The position numbers and the translations under genes were made by a program. A stretch of DNA of 54,411 bases from a bacterium (GTDB taxonomy: Bacteria; Bacteroidota; Bacteroidia; Bacteroidales; Bacteroidaceae): assembly GCA_004559785.1 (NCBI GenBank), contig SFXD01000002.1:1-54411 (forward strand), in the 5' to 3' direction. The notes under the pieces were generated by a model, which had not been told where the DNA came from, searched no databases, and saw nothing but the letters and a program-made list of their open reading frames with translations. Numbering within the stretch: the first letter of the stretch is position 1; each line of letters opens with the position of its first letter. Below are positions 42,131 to 51,562 of this stretch, in pieces.

Positions 42131-43564
42131 TTACCTTATTATTTTGATTTCCAAACCTTGTGCCGAGAGTGACCTGACGGCTTTCTCTATTGCATCGTAA
42201 TGTTCCTCTCCTATTCCCAGCTTACCGAGGTCGATGGTAGGTATGTCTTCCTGCGCTGCATCCTCGTGTTCGAGAGGCGTAAGTATCATGCCCACCGCCG
42301 ACGTGTTGTTGGTGATGGGGTCTATCAGGATGAACGCTCCCGTCGCCTTGTTGTCGTGATACGGGTCGAAGAAAAGGGTCTTGGCAGTGGTAAAGTGGAC
42401 ACAACCAATCTCATTGAGTTGGAAGTCGGTACCCTCAAGGCGCTCCATTGTGTTGACATCCACCTTATATAATATGGAGTCTATAGTAGCTCTCGTGGTG
42501 TTGGTATTATGCTTGAGGAAGAACTGCTTGTTCCTGTCCATAGGTTCCTCGTCCATCCATACGAGCATGGTTTCGAAGCGACGTCCTATGTGTGGCATGT
42601 TGTCGGGACGAACTATCATTTCCCCACGGGATATGTCTATCTCGTCCTCCAACGTGATTGTCACGCTTTGCGGACAGAATGCGCAATCCAATTCCCCCTC
42701 GTATGTCACGATGCTCTTGACGTGGCTCCTTTTCATGCTGGGCAGGGCTACTATCTCGTCACCCTTACGTATCGTTCCGCTTGCCACCTTGCCACAAAAG
42801 CCCCTAAAGTCCAGGTTGGGTCGGAGCACGTACTGGACAGGGAAGCGGAAGTCGTGCATGTTGCGATCCTTGTCAATGGGTACGGTCTCTAAATACTGGA
42901 GCAGGCTGGTACCATGATACCATGGCGTACGGTCGCTCTTCTCCACCACGTTGTCTCCTTCGAGAGCCGAGAGGGGTATACAGGTGACATCGTCGATGTT
43001 GAGCTGGTCTGTGAGGGAAAGGTACTCGTGCGATATCTTGTCGAACACGTCCCTTGAAAAATCCACGAGGTCCATCTTGTTCACGGCCAGCACGACGTGC
43101 TTGATTCCCAGCAAGGAAACGAGGAACGTGTGTCGACGAGTCTGCGTGATGACCCCAGTACGGGCATCTACGAGGATAATGGCCAGGTTTGCCGTACTTC
43201 CTCCCGTTATCATGTTGCGTGTATACTGTTCGTGTCCAGGCGTGTCGGCGATGATGAACTTGCGTGCGTTGGTAGAGAAATAGCGGTATGCCACGTCAAT
43301 GGTGATGCCTTCCTCACGTTCTGCCTTTAGCCCGTCGAGCAACAAGGCATAGTCTATCTGGCCCGAACCTGCATTTCCCACACGCTTGGAGTCACGCTCC
43401 AAGGCTTGCAACTGGTCTTCGTATAGTTTCTTGCTATCGAACAGTAGGCGTCCTATCAGGGTAGACTTGCCGTCATCTACCGAGCCTGCAGTGAGCAGAC
43501 GCAGCAAATCCTTCTTCTCGTCTGCATCGAGATAGGCCTTGATGTCTAAATTAATATCTTTCAT
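42131..43564 (-). CDS. cysN: Sulfate adenylyltransferase subunit 1 (GTPase)
   Basis: GTPase that drives adenylation of sulfate by CysD to form APS. The 477-residue protein has the G1 loop GSVDDGKSTLIGRLL, G3 DTPGHEQYTRNM and G4 NKMDL, followed by two EF-Tu-like beta-barrel domains. There is no fused CysC kinase domain; the kinase is separate upstream. The start at 43564 (MKDINLDIKAYLD) is chosen because earlier codons read through the spacer after cysD. It lies 55 bases after cysD and 1 base before the sulfotransferase. Confidence 0.95.
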   Translation of the reverse strand: MKDINLDIKAYLDADEKKDLLRLLTAGSVDDGKSTLIGRLLFDSKKLYEDQLQALERDSKRVGNAGSGQIDYALLLDGLKAEREEGITIDVAYRYFSTNARKFIIADTPGHEQYTRNMITGGSTANLAIILVDARTGVITQTRRHTFLVSLLGIKHVVLAVNKMDLVDFSRDVFDKISHEYLSLTDQLNIDDVTCIPLSALEGDNVVEKSDRTPWYHGTSLLQYLETVPIDKDRNMHDFRFPVQYVLRPNLDFRGFCGKVASGTIRKGDEIVALPSMKRSHVKSIVTYEGELDCAFCPQSVTITLEDEIDISRGEMIVRPDNMPHIGRRFETMLVWMDEEPMDRNKQFFLKHNTNTTRATIDSILYKVDVNTMERLEGTDFQLNEIGCVHFTTAKTLFFDPYHDNKATGAFILIDPITNNTSAVGMILTPLEHEDAAQEDIPTIDLGKLGIGEEHYDAIEKAVRSLSAQGLEIKIIR

Positions 43565-43619
43565 AACCAATAAGATTTCTGTAACTTGAAGTGCTTTGTC
43601 TAAAGTGCTTTGCGAGGCC

Positions 43620-44528
43620 TTAGAAATAACCCTCCCTCTTTTTTTGCTCCATGCTCGCCTCCTGGTCGAAGTCGATGACACGTGTTGTGCGCTCGCTCTT
43701 GGTAGTGGTCATCATCTCCTCCACTATTTCCTCTATGGTGCTTGCAGTACTCTCTACCGCACCCGTCAGGGGCCAGCAGCCAAGTGTCCTGAAGCGCACC
43801 ATGCGATTGTGTATCTTGGGGACTAGTTCCTTTGGCAGCCTATCGTCGTCTGCCATGATGATGTTGCCGTCTATCTCCACGCATGGACGCTCCTTGGCAA
43901 AGTAGAGTGGCACGATGGGTATGTTCTCCAGGCGGATGTACTGCCAGATGTCGAGCTCCGTCCAGTTGCTCAGGGGGAACACGCGTATGCTCTCGCCCTT
44001 GTGTACGCGACTGTTGTATATGTCCCAGAGCTCTGGCCTTTGGTTCTTGGGATCCCATTGGTTGAACTTGTCACGGAACGAGAATATCCTCTCCTTGGCG
44101 CGGCTCTTCTCCTCATCCCTCCTGGCACCTCCGAATGCAGCATCGAACTTGTACTTGTTGAGGGCATCCAGCAAGGCCTTGGTCTTCATGAGGTCGGTAT
44201 GTACCTTGCTACCATGCGTGAACGGACCGACACCTGCATTGAAAGCCTCCATGTTGCTCTCCACGATAAGGTTCCATCCATGTTCCTTGGCATAACTGTC
44301 ACGGAATTCTATCATCTCGCGGAACTTCCATTTCGAGTCTATGTGCATTAGCGGGAAAGGCACCTTGCCTGGAGCGAATGCCTTTTCGGCAAGACGTACC
44401 ATGACGCTCGAGTCCTTGCCTATGCTATATAGCATCACAGGATTCTCGAATTCGGCTGCAACCTCACGTATGATGTGGATGCTTTCTGCCTCAAGCTCCT
44501 GGAGATGGGAAAGTTTGTATTCTGCCAT
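43620..44528 (-). CDS. cysD: Sulfate adenylyltransferase subunit 2
   Basis: Catalytic PP-loop subunit forming APS from ATP and sulfate. The 302-residue protein starts MAEYKLSHLQELEAESIHI, has the PP-loop YSIGKDSSVMVRLA near 35, and ARRDEEKSRAKERIFSFRD and IYNSRVHKGESIRVFPLSNWTELDIW in the usual places. Its end (TRVIDFDQEASMEQKKREGYF) matches the family. It lies 27 bases after cysC in the operon cysC-cysD-cysN-sulfotransferase. Confidence 0.97.
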   Translation of the reverse strand: MAEYKLSHLQELEAESIHIIREVAAEFENPVMLYSIGKDSSVMVRLAEKAFAPGKVPFPLMHIDSKWKFREMIEFRDSYAKEHGWNLIVESNMEAFNAGVGPFTHGSKVHTDLMKTKALLDALNKYKFDAAFGGARRDEEKSRAKERIFSFRDKFNQWDPKNQRPELWDIYNSRVHKGESIRVFPLSNWTELDIWQYIRLENIPIVPLYFAKERPCVEIDGNIIMADDDRLPKELVPKIHNRMVRFRTLGCWPLTGAVESTASTIEEIVEEMMTTTKSERTTRVIDFDQEASMEQKKREGYF

Positions 44529-44555
44529 ATTCTGTTCTGAAAATATAAAGTTATG

Positions 44556-45140
44556 TTATCCTAATATCATGTCAGTCACTCGACTTACGCACTCCTGCAG
44601 GGACAAATTGCCTGCATCTATCACCAAGGTAGGGTGCATGGGCACCTCGAACGGAGCCGATATGCCCGTGAAATCCTTCACCTCTCCCCTTCTTGCCCTG
44701 GCATAGAGTCCCTTTACGTCCCTTCGCTCACACTCTTCAATGGATGTGCTGACGTAGACCTCACGGAAGTCCTCCTCGCCGATTATGCCACGGGCCAGTT
44801 CGCGCACCTCGTTAGTGGGACTTACGAAACACGCCAGCGTGACAATACCCGTATGGACGAACAATTTACCTATTTCCGCTATCCGGCGGATGTTCTCCCT
44901 CCTGTCTTCCTGGGAAAAGCCGAGGTTGCTATTGATGCCAGCCCGGATGTTGTCGCCGTCCAGTATCCTGCACAATATGCCGCGGGCATGCAACTCGCGT
45001 TCCACTCCCATGGCTATGGTACTCTTGCCGCTACCGCTAAGGCCTGTGAACCAAACCATCATTCCACGCTGGCGAAGCAAATGCTCCTTGTCCTCGCGTG
45101 TCATCATCATGTCGTATATGGGATATATATTGTCTGCCAT
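44556..45140 (-). CDS. cysC: Adenylylsulfate kinase
   Basis: Phosphorylates APS to PAPS, the active sulfo donor. The 194-residue protein has the P-loop FTGLSGSGKST (about 31-41), the LDGDNIRAGINSNLGFS substrate region and FREVYVSTSIEECERRDVKGLYA. The N-terminal 25 residues (MADNIYPIYDMMMTREDKEH) are a normal length for the stand-alone enzyme. It is first in the operon, 30 bases after a TACCTTTG box. No PAPS reductase lies nearby, so its product is probably used by the sulfotransferase. Confidence 0.95.
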   Translation of the reverse strand: MADNIYPIYDMMMTREDKEHLLRQRGMMVWFTGLSGSGKSTIAMGVERELHARGILCRILDGDNIRAGINSNLGFSQEDRRENIRRIAEIGKLFVHTGIVTLACFVSPTNEVRELARGIIGEEDFREVYVSTSIEECERRDVKGLYARARRGEVKDFTGISAPFEVPMHPTLVIDAGNLSLQECVSRVTDMILG

Positions 45141-45169
45141 GTTACCGAATGTTGTTGCGTTTCAAATTA

Positions 45170-45177
45170 CAAAGGTA
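45170..45177 (-). promoter_or_regulatory. -7 box of the sulfation operon
   Basis: TACCTTTG on the minus strand, 30 bases before cysC. No TTTG at -33 is present. An 18-base palindrome GCTTAA-GAAAAG-TTAAGC at 45220-45237 lies upstream; it could be an operator, or a weak terminator for the SLC13 gene since it is followed on the minus strand by ATTTTCC. Confidence 0.5.
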
Positions 45178-45295
45178 CGATAAATTAATGTAATACGGAT
45201 GGTTGCACGTTGGGAAAATGCTTAAGAAAAGTTAAGCAGCGTCCTCCCCCTGCCTTCTGCCACGGAAAGTGTCTCCCCAAAAAACGACATTACCA

Positions 45296-46882
45296 TCAGC
45301 CTACCGAGTAAAACAATGGAATAAGGAATACGCTCAGCAGGAAAACTATGACGTTGAGAGGTAGCCCTACCTTGACAAAATCCATAAACTTGTACCCTCC
45401 CACGCCCTGTACTATGAGGTTGGTCTGGTAACCTATCGGCGTGCTGAATGCTGCGCTTGCGGCAAAGCAGATGCACACGAAGAAGGGCGTCGGGTCCATG
45501 CCCAGCTTCGTACTGATGCTGACTGCCAGTGGAAATGCCAGGGCGGCAGCGGCGTTGTTCGTGATAAGCTCCGTAAAGAGATTGGTTATCAAATACAGAG
45601 CCGCCAGCATGATGTAAATGCCATTGCTGGAATGGCGTGCCTGCTCGGCAAGGTCGATGATGTATCCTGCTATGAAGTCGGCAAAGCCGCTGTTGATCAT
45701 TCCCTTGCTGATACCGAAGGCACATGCTATGGTTATGAGCACGTCCCACGAAATGAGCTTGGTATATTTCCTTGCCGAGAACATGCCTGTCCATGCCATG
45801 ACGACGGCTGTGCAGCAGGCAAAGAAAAACATGTCGAGTTTAATCTTCAGTCCCAGTTGCTGGATGAATGGGAGTTCTCCAATGGTGGCTCCTATTATCA
45901 TGAGGGCAACGAGAATGATGGCGAAGTACTTCTTGCGGCTGCTCAGTTCGGGCTCTGCTCCCACGACGTTTATCATCCAAAAGACACGGCTCTCTCCCCA
46001 TGTAGGCACGAAAGTCTTGTCTGCATCCAGCAAGAGGGTGTCCTGCTTGGTGAGCGGAGTGTTCATCCAGTCGCCCGTCATGAGCGTTCCTCCACGCCTG
46101 ATACCCCTGACAGTCGCTCCGTAATGCCTGTAGAAGTCGAATTCTCGCAAGGTTCTTCCCAACCCGGGGAAACGAGTGTGCAGCATGGCTTCCACCCTGA
46201 CGAGGTCTGGATTGTCGGGAATCTCCTCCTCGGCAGACTCCGACTCTCTCTTGTCCGGAAGCAGGTATCGTGACAACATTATCAGATAGAACAATCCCGT
46301 CAAGGCTATGAAGACACCTACCTTGCTTAGCTCGAACATGGAAAGCCCATGCCCTCCGTGTACGAAACCTTCGCTTATGCCGTCACGGATGAGTCCGTCC
46401 AGCACGATGTTCGTGCTGGTACCTATAAGAGTACACATTCCTCCGAGGATGGTAGCATAGCTCAGGGGTATTAGGAACTTCGTGTCTGGCAGGTGCACCT
46501 TCCTTGCCCAGTTCTTTATCATGGGGGCAAAGATAACCACCACGGGGGTATTGTTGAGGAATGCCGATATGAACGATATGATGGGCAAGAATCTTAGGCA
46601 CGTTTTTGTCAAAGTCGCTTTGCCTGAAGGCAGAAGGCGATACGTTACCTGCTCGAGAATCCCACTCTTCCTTACCCCTTCGCTTACGAGATATAGCAAG
46701 GCTACGGTTATCATCCCTTTGTTGCTGAAGCCTTCAAGGCATTCCTTGGGCTGGAGTATGCCTCCACACAGCAGGAATACCACTGCCGTGAACAATATGA
46801 GCCCAGGACGAAGCTTGTCCGCCACCAATGCCCAAAGCATTCCTATGAGGACGAGAGCCGTATAAATCGTTTCAAACGTCAT
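45296..46882 (-). CDS. SLC13/DASS-type anion transporter, probable sulfate importer
   Basis: A 528-residue membrane protein of the divalent anion:sodium symporter group. Paired re-entrant SNT-type motifs are seen as SAFLNNTPVVVIF (near 110) and ELITNNAAAALAFPLA (near 445), and GTSTNIVLDG follows the first. A soluble region at about 205-295 resembles a TrkA-C domain, as in other bacterial sulfate transporters of this type. It lies 18 bases after carAB and upstream of the cysC promoter. Sulfate as substrate is inferred from the adjoining cys genes. Confidence 0.88.
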   Translation of the reverse strand: MTFETIYTALVLIGMLWALVADKLRPGLILFTAVVFLLCGGILQPKECLEGFSNKGMITVALLYLVSEGVRKSGILEQVTYRLLPSGKATLTKTCLRFLPIISFISAFLNNTPVVVIFAPMIKNWARKVHLPDTKFLIPLSYATILGGMCTLIGTSTNIVLDGLIRDGISEGFVHGGHGLSMFELSKVGVFIALTGLFYLIMLSRYLLPDKRESESAEEEIPDNPDLVRVEAMLHTRFPGLGRTLREFDFYRHYGATVRGIRRGGTLMTGDWMNTPLTKQDTLLLDADKTFVPTWGESRVFWMINVVGAEPELSSRKKYFAIILVALMIIGATIGELPFIQQLGLKIKLDMFFFACCTAVVMAWTGMFSARKYTKLISWDVLITIACAFGISKGMINSGFADFIAGYIIDLAEQARHSSNGIYIMLAALYLITNLFTELITNNAAAALAFPLAVSISTKLGMDPTPFFVCICFAASAAFSTPIGYQTNLIVQGVGGYKFMDFVKVGLPLNVIVFLLSVFLIPLFYSVG

Positions 46883-46900
46883 TTCCTGACAACTTACTTG

Positions 46901-49900
46901 TTATTTATATTCACTCCAACTGCGTATGGCAAGTTTTTCCAGAGGTGTCGTGCAGAAGGCGTTGATGAATGCGGCGGCAAGGCGTGCGTTGGTTATCAAT
47001 GGAATGTTGAGGTCCACAGCCGCGCGGCGCACCTTGTAGCCGTTGCTCAATTCGCATGCCGACAGGTTCTTTGGTATGTTCACCACCATGTCTATCTTCT
47101 TTTCATGGACGAGGTCCAGCACCTGTGGCGAGCCTTCCTCTCCGGGCCAGTATACACGCTCGTTGGAAACGCCGTTGGTAGTCAGGTAGTCGCTTGTACC
47201 ACTTGTGGCGAAAATCCTGTATCCATGTTGCACGAGCATCCTGGCAGCATCGAGCATGCTTGCCTTGTCCTTGGCGGTACCGGTAGAAAGCAGGATGTTC
47301 TTCTTGGGAATGCGGTGGCCTACGCTAAGCATGGACTTCAGCAAGGCACTATTGGTATCCTCGCCCAGGCATCCCACCTCACCCGTAGAACTCATGTCCA
47401 CGCCAAGCACGGGGTCGGCCTTCTGAAGGCGATTGAAAGAGAACTGGCTGGCCTTGATGCCAACGTAGTCGAAGTCGAAGAAGCTCTTGCCGGGCTTCTC
47501 CACGGGCAATCCGAGCATGACCTTGGTGGCAAGTTCTATGAGGTTAATCTTCAGCACCTTGCTGACGAATGGGAACGAGCGGCTGGCTCTCAGGTTGCAT
47601 TCTATCACCTTGATTTCGTTTTCCCTTGCAAGGTATTGTATGTTAAACGGACCGCTAATGTTTAGTTCGCGTGCTATCTGGGCGGAAATCTTCTTGATGC
47701 GCCTTACGGTCTCTACGTACAGTTTCTGAGCGGGGAACTGTATCGTGGCATCTCCGGAATGAACTCCGGCAAACTCTATGTGCTCGCTTATGGCATAGGC
47801 TATTATCTCGCCATTCCTTGCCACGGCATCCATCTCTACCTCCTTGGTATTGAGCATGAACTTGCTAATCACCACGGGATGCTTCTTGCTGACGTTGGCA
47901 GCGAGGGTAAGGAACCTCTCCAGTTCCTCCTGGTTGGAGCATACGTTCATGGCGGCACCCGAGAGCACATACGATGGGCGCACCAATACGGGGAACCCTA
48001 CTCTCTCGATGAAGGCATTTACGTCCTCCATGCTTGTCAGGGCACTCCATTCCGGCTGGTCTACCCCAATCCTATCCAGCATGGCAGAGAACTTGTCGCG
48101 GTCTTCTGCGTTGTCGATGTAGCAGGCCTGGGTTCCGAGTATGGGTACCCGCTGGGCATCGAGCTTCAGGGCAAGGTTGTTGGGTATCTGTCCACCCGTG
48201 CTGACCACCACTCCCATCGGGATTTCCAGTTCTACTATGTCCATTACCCTCTCGAAGGTCAATTCGTCAAAATAGAGACGGTCGCACATGTCGTAGTCCG
48301 TAGATACGGTCTCGGGGTTGTAGTTTATCATCACGGAACGGTAGCCTTCCTTGCGTATGGTGTTCAGGGCTTGTACGCCACACCAGTCGAACTCTACGCT
48401 CGAACCTATGCGATATGCTCCCGAGCCAAGTACTATGACGGACTTTTCCCCGCCGTACTCAAGGTCGTGCCCTGATGCGGCGTAGGTCAGGTAAAGGTAG
48501 TTCGTCATGGCGGGATATTCGGCGGCGAGCGTATCTATCTGCTTGACGTAAGGAACTATGCCCATCTGCTTGCGCCTGTTGCGTACCAGCAGCAAGGCTT
48601 CGTCTATGTCCATCTCCCTTTCCATGCCCAAGGCCCTGGCAATCTGGAAATCCGTGAATCCGTATACCTTTGCTCTCTTTAGCAAATCCTTGTCGATGGT
48701 ATTGATGTGGCATGTATTCAATACCTTATTTATATTATATATATTGAGCAGTTTCTCCAGGAACCATTTGTCTATCTTCGTCAGGGCGTGTATGTCTTCT
48801 ACGGAATAACCTGCAAAGAAAGCCTTTTCTATCATGAAGATACGCTTGTCAGTAGGCATTCGCAGCGCATTGTCCAGGTCGTCTATCTTCAGTTCCTTGT
48901 TGCCTACGAAACCATGCATTCCCTGCCCTATCATCCTAAGGCCCTTCTGGATGGATTCCTCGAAGGTGCGACCTATAGCCATCACCTCACCCACGCTCTT
49001 CATGCTGCTGCCCAATTCCCTGTCAACTCCACGGAACTTGCCAAGGTCCCACCGAGGTATCTTGCACACGACATAGTCGAGGGCTGGCTCGAAGAAGGCT
49101 GAGGTCGTCTTCGTCACGGAATTCTTCAGTTCGAACAAGCCATACCCCAGTCCCAACTTGGCAGCCACGAAGGCAAGGGGATATCCCGTGGCCTTGGAGG
49201 CAAGGGCGGAGCTGCGGCTCAAACGGGCGTTGACCTCGATGACGCGGTAGTCCTCGCTCTGAGGGTCGAAGGCATACTGCACGTTGCACTCTCCCACTAT
49301 TCCCACATGGCGTACTATCTTTATGCTCAGGGCCCTCAGCTTGTGGTATTCGCTGTTGGACAATGTCTGAGATGGTGCTATGACGATGCTCTCTCCCGTG
49401 TGTATGCCGAGGGGGTCGAAATTCTCCATGTTGCAGACCGTGATGCAATTGTCGTAACGGTCGCGCACCACCTCGTACTCTATTTCCTTCCATCCCTTCA
49501 GGCTCTTCTCCACCAGTACCTGTGGCGAGAAGGAGAATGCCTTCTCGGCCAACTTGTTGAGCTCCTCCTCGTTGTCGCAGAAGCCCGAGCCAAGTCCTCC
49601 CAGGGCGTATGCTGCCCTCAGTATGACGGGATAGCCCAGTTCGCTGGCAGCCGCTCGTGCCTCGGCAATGTCCGAGCAAGCATGGCTCTTGATGGTCTTT
49701 ACGCCTATCTCGTCCAGCTTGCCCACGAAGAGTTCCCTATCCTCGGTATCTATTATGGCTTGTACAGGCGTGCCAAGCACCTTCACACCATACTTGTCGA
49801 GCACTCCGCTCTTGTGCAGGGCCACGCCGCAGTTGAGGGCGGTCTGTCCTCCGAAGGCAAGCAATATGCCCTGCGGACGCTCCTTCTGGATTACACGTTC

Positions 49901-51337
49901 CACGAAATATGGGGTAACTGGCAGGAAATATATTTGGTCTGCCACCCCCTCCGAAGTCTGTACCGTTGCTATGTTGGGGTTTATCAGTATGGTCTCAATG
50001 CCTTCCTCGCGCAGAGCCTTCAGAGCCTGAGAGCCAGAATAGTCGAATTCCCCTGCCTCGCCTATCTTTAGTGCCCCAGAGCCAAGGAGGAGCACCTTGC
50101 GCACCTTCTCGTCCGAGCAAGCAGTGGGTATTTCCTTGACTGCCTTGTCGTCGCCAAGGACTTGGTAGGCAGGATCCTGCAAAACGGAGATGAACTCGTC
50201 GAACAGAAACTCCGTATCGATAGGTCCTGCACATGCCTCAGGATGGAACTGGGCAGAGAACCATGGATAAGTGCTGTGCCTGATGCCCTCGTTGGAACCA
50301 TCGTTCATGTTCACGAATAGAGGCTTCCAATCATGTGGTAATGTCTTGCCGTCGACGGCATATCCATGATTCTGAGTTGTTATGAAGCAACGGTTCGTAC
50401 CAACCATCCTAACAGGCTGGTTGTGTGAACGATGTCCATATTTCAATTTGTATATAGATGCACCTGCAGCCTTGGCAAGCAACTGGTTGCCCATACATAT
50501 TCCCATGATAGGGCGGGGCGTTCCGCCATTGGCAACCTCACGTTGCATGAAGCGTTGAATGTTCTCTACAGCATCCACGCAAGTGTCCGGATCGCCGGGG
50601 CCATTGGCAAGGAACAACCCATCGAACTCAAGGTCGTTGAAGTCGTAGTTCCATGGCACCCTTACCACGTCAATGCCCCTCTTTAGAAGGCACCTGATGA
50701 TGTTGTTCTTCACGCCGCAGTCCACGAGCACCACGGTCGGGGTCTTGCCTCCCCTTACCTTGGCATAGGCTGGTGTGTCCTCTGGAAGCCTGTTGCATGG
50801 CTCCTCGTATTCATCGGCCTTGTACCTTATTATCTCCTTGCACGACACCTGGGCGACGTAGTTCACGCCAGCATACTGTCCGAAGTCGAGGTCGGCATCA
50901 TCTCCTTCCATGAGCAACTTGCCCATCATGCTACCCTTCTCACGCAAGAGTTTCGTCAGTTCTCTCGTGTCTATTCCCGTAATGCCGGGCACACCCTCTC
51001 GCTTGAGCCAGTCGGCAAGGCTTTCCTTTGCGTTCCAATGGGAATACATCTCGCTGTAATCCTGGCATATCAGGGCACTTGCATAAATGCGGTCGCTCTC
51101 CATAAATGTAGAAATGCCGCCCTTCTGAGCATCAGAGGACGGCACGCCGTAATTACCGACAAGGGGGAATGTCATCACCATCAACTGACCTGCATAGGAC
51201 GGGTCGGTGAGGCTTTCGGGATAACCCATCATAGCCGTATTGAACACCACTTCGCCCGTCACGGACTTTTCACAACCAAAGGAGAAACCCGTGAACTCGG
51301 TTCCGTCCTCCAACCTCAGAATTACCTTCTTGCGCAT
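46901..51337 (-). CDS. Fused carbamoyl-phosphate synthase (CarA-CarB in one chain)
   Basis: One uninterrupted 1478-residue frame contains both subunits. Residues 1-385 are the glutaminase part: catalytic C281 (GICMGNQL) with H365 and E367 (FHPEA). Residues about 386-411 are a short linker. From about 412 the synthetase follows, beginning KVLLLGSGALKIGEAGEFDY, with two ATP-grasp halves and a C-terminal MGS-like regulatory domain (LSTGTAKDKASML, then NIPKNLS). It makes carbamoyl phosphate for arginine and pyrimidines. Bacteria usually encode two separate subunits; fusion is the rule in eukaryotic CPS, and the wording of the synthetase N-terminus is also eukaryote-like. Confidence 0.95.
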   Translation of the reverse strand: MRKKVILRLEDGTEFTGFSFGCEKSVTGEVVFNTAMMGYPESLTDPSYAGQLMVMTFPLVGNYGVPSSDAQKGGISTFMESDRIYASALICQDYSEMYSHWNAKESLADWLKREGVPGITGIDTRELTKLLREKGSMMGKLLMEGDDADLDFGQYAGVNYVAQVSCKEIIRYKADEYEEPCNRLPEDTPAYAKVRGGKTPTVVLVDCGVKNNIIRCLLKRGIDVVRVPWNYDFNDLEFDGLFLANGPGDPDTCVDAVENIQRFMQREVANGGTPRPIMGICMGNQLLAKAAGASIYKLKYGHRSHNQPVRMVGTNRCFITTQNHGYAVDGKTLPHDWKPLFVNMNDGSNEGIRHSTYPWFSAQFHPEACAGPIDTEFLFDEFISVLQDPAYQVLGDDKAVKEIPTACSDEKVRKVLLLGSGALKIGEAGEFDYSGSQALKALREEGIETILINPNIATVQTSEGVADQIYFLPVTPYFVERVIQKERPQGILLAFGGQTALNCGVALHKSGVLDKYGVKVLGTPVQAIIDTEDRELFVGKLDEIGVKTIKSHACSDIAEARAAASELGYPVILRAAYALGGLGSGFCDNEEELNKLAEKAFSFSPQVLVEKSLKGWKEIEYEVVRDRYDNCITVCNMENFDPLGIHTGESIVIAPSQTLSNSEYHKLRALSIKIVRHVGIVGECNVQYAFDPQSEDYRVIEVNARLSRSSALASKATGYPLAFVAAKLGLGYGLFELKNSVTKTTSAFFEPALDYVVCKIPRWDLGKFRGVDRELGSSMKSVGEVMAIGRTFEESIQKGLRMIGQGMHGFVGNKELKIDDLDNALRMPTDKRIFMIEKAFFAGYSVEDIHALTKIDKWFLEKLLNIYNINKVLNTCHINTIDKDLLKRAKVYGFTDFQIARALGMEREMDIDEALLLVRNRRKQMGIVPYVKQIDTLAAEYPAMTNYLYLTYAASGHDLEYGGEKSVIVLGSGAYRIGSSVEFDWCGVQALNTIRKEGYRSVMINYNPETVSTDYDMCDRLYFDELTFERVMDIVELEIPMGVVVSTGGQIPNNLALKLDAQRVPILGTQACYIDNAEDRDKFSAMLDRIGVDQPEWSALTSMEDVNAFIERVGFPVLVRPSYVLSGAAMNVCSNQEELERFLTLAANVSKKHPVVISKFMLNTKEVEMDAVARNGEIIAYAISEHIEFAGVHSGDATIQFPAQKLYVETVRRIKKISAQIARELNISGPFNIQYLARENEIKVIECNLRASRSFPFVSKVLKINLIELATKVMLGLPVEKPGKSFFDFDYVGIKASQFSFNRLQKADPVLGVDMSSTGEVGCLGEDTNSALLKSMLSVGHRIPKKNILLSTGTAKDKASMLDAARMLVQHGYRIFATSGTSDYLTTNGVSNERVYWPGEEGSPQVLDLVHEKKIDMVVNIPKNLSACELSNGYKVRRAAVDLNIPLITNARLAAAFINAFCTTPLEKLAIRSWSEYK

Positions 51338-51424
51338 TTCCTGTTATTGTATTACTTGTATTAATGCTGCGTCTGCCATAATCCATGGTGCATAGGCAGC
51401 AGATATAATCTCCTATTTTGCTTG

Positions 51425-51455
51425 CAAAATTACAATATTTTTCCCTTAGCACAAA
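51425..51455 (-). promoter_or_regulatory. Promoter of the fused carbamoyl-phosphate synthase gene
   Basis: TTTG (51455-51452), 19 bases, TAATTTTG (51432-51425) on the minus strand. The leader is about 80 bases and includes a GCTGCC/GGCAG-type stem, but no leader peptide is obvious. Confidence 0.7.
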
Positions 51456-51526
51456 GAGGAAAGATAAAAAATACCTCTTTTTGGTACTTTTTACACAATA
51501 ACTTTTTTCATTATACTTATTATTCA

Positions 51527-51534
51527 TACTTTTG
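51527..51534 (+). promoter_or_regulatory. -7 box of the OPT transporter gene
   Basis: TACTTTTG, 28 bases before the ATG at 51563. The -33 region is T-rich without an exact TTTG. Confidence 0.5.
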
Positions 51535-51562
51535 CGCAATCATAATCAACACTCAGCAAAAA

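Noticed and set aside
45222..45794. Minus-strand frame of 190 codons within the SLC13 gene
   Set aside because: It is out of frame with the transporter, which has clear helices and motifs over the same bases.
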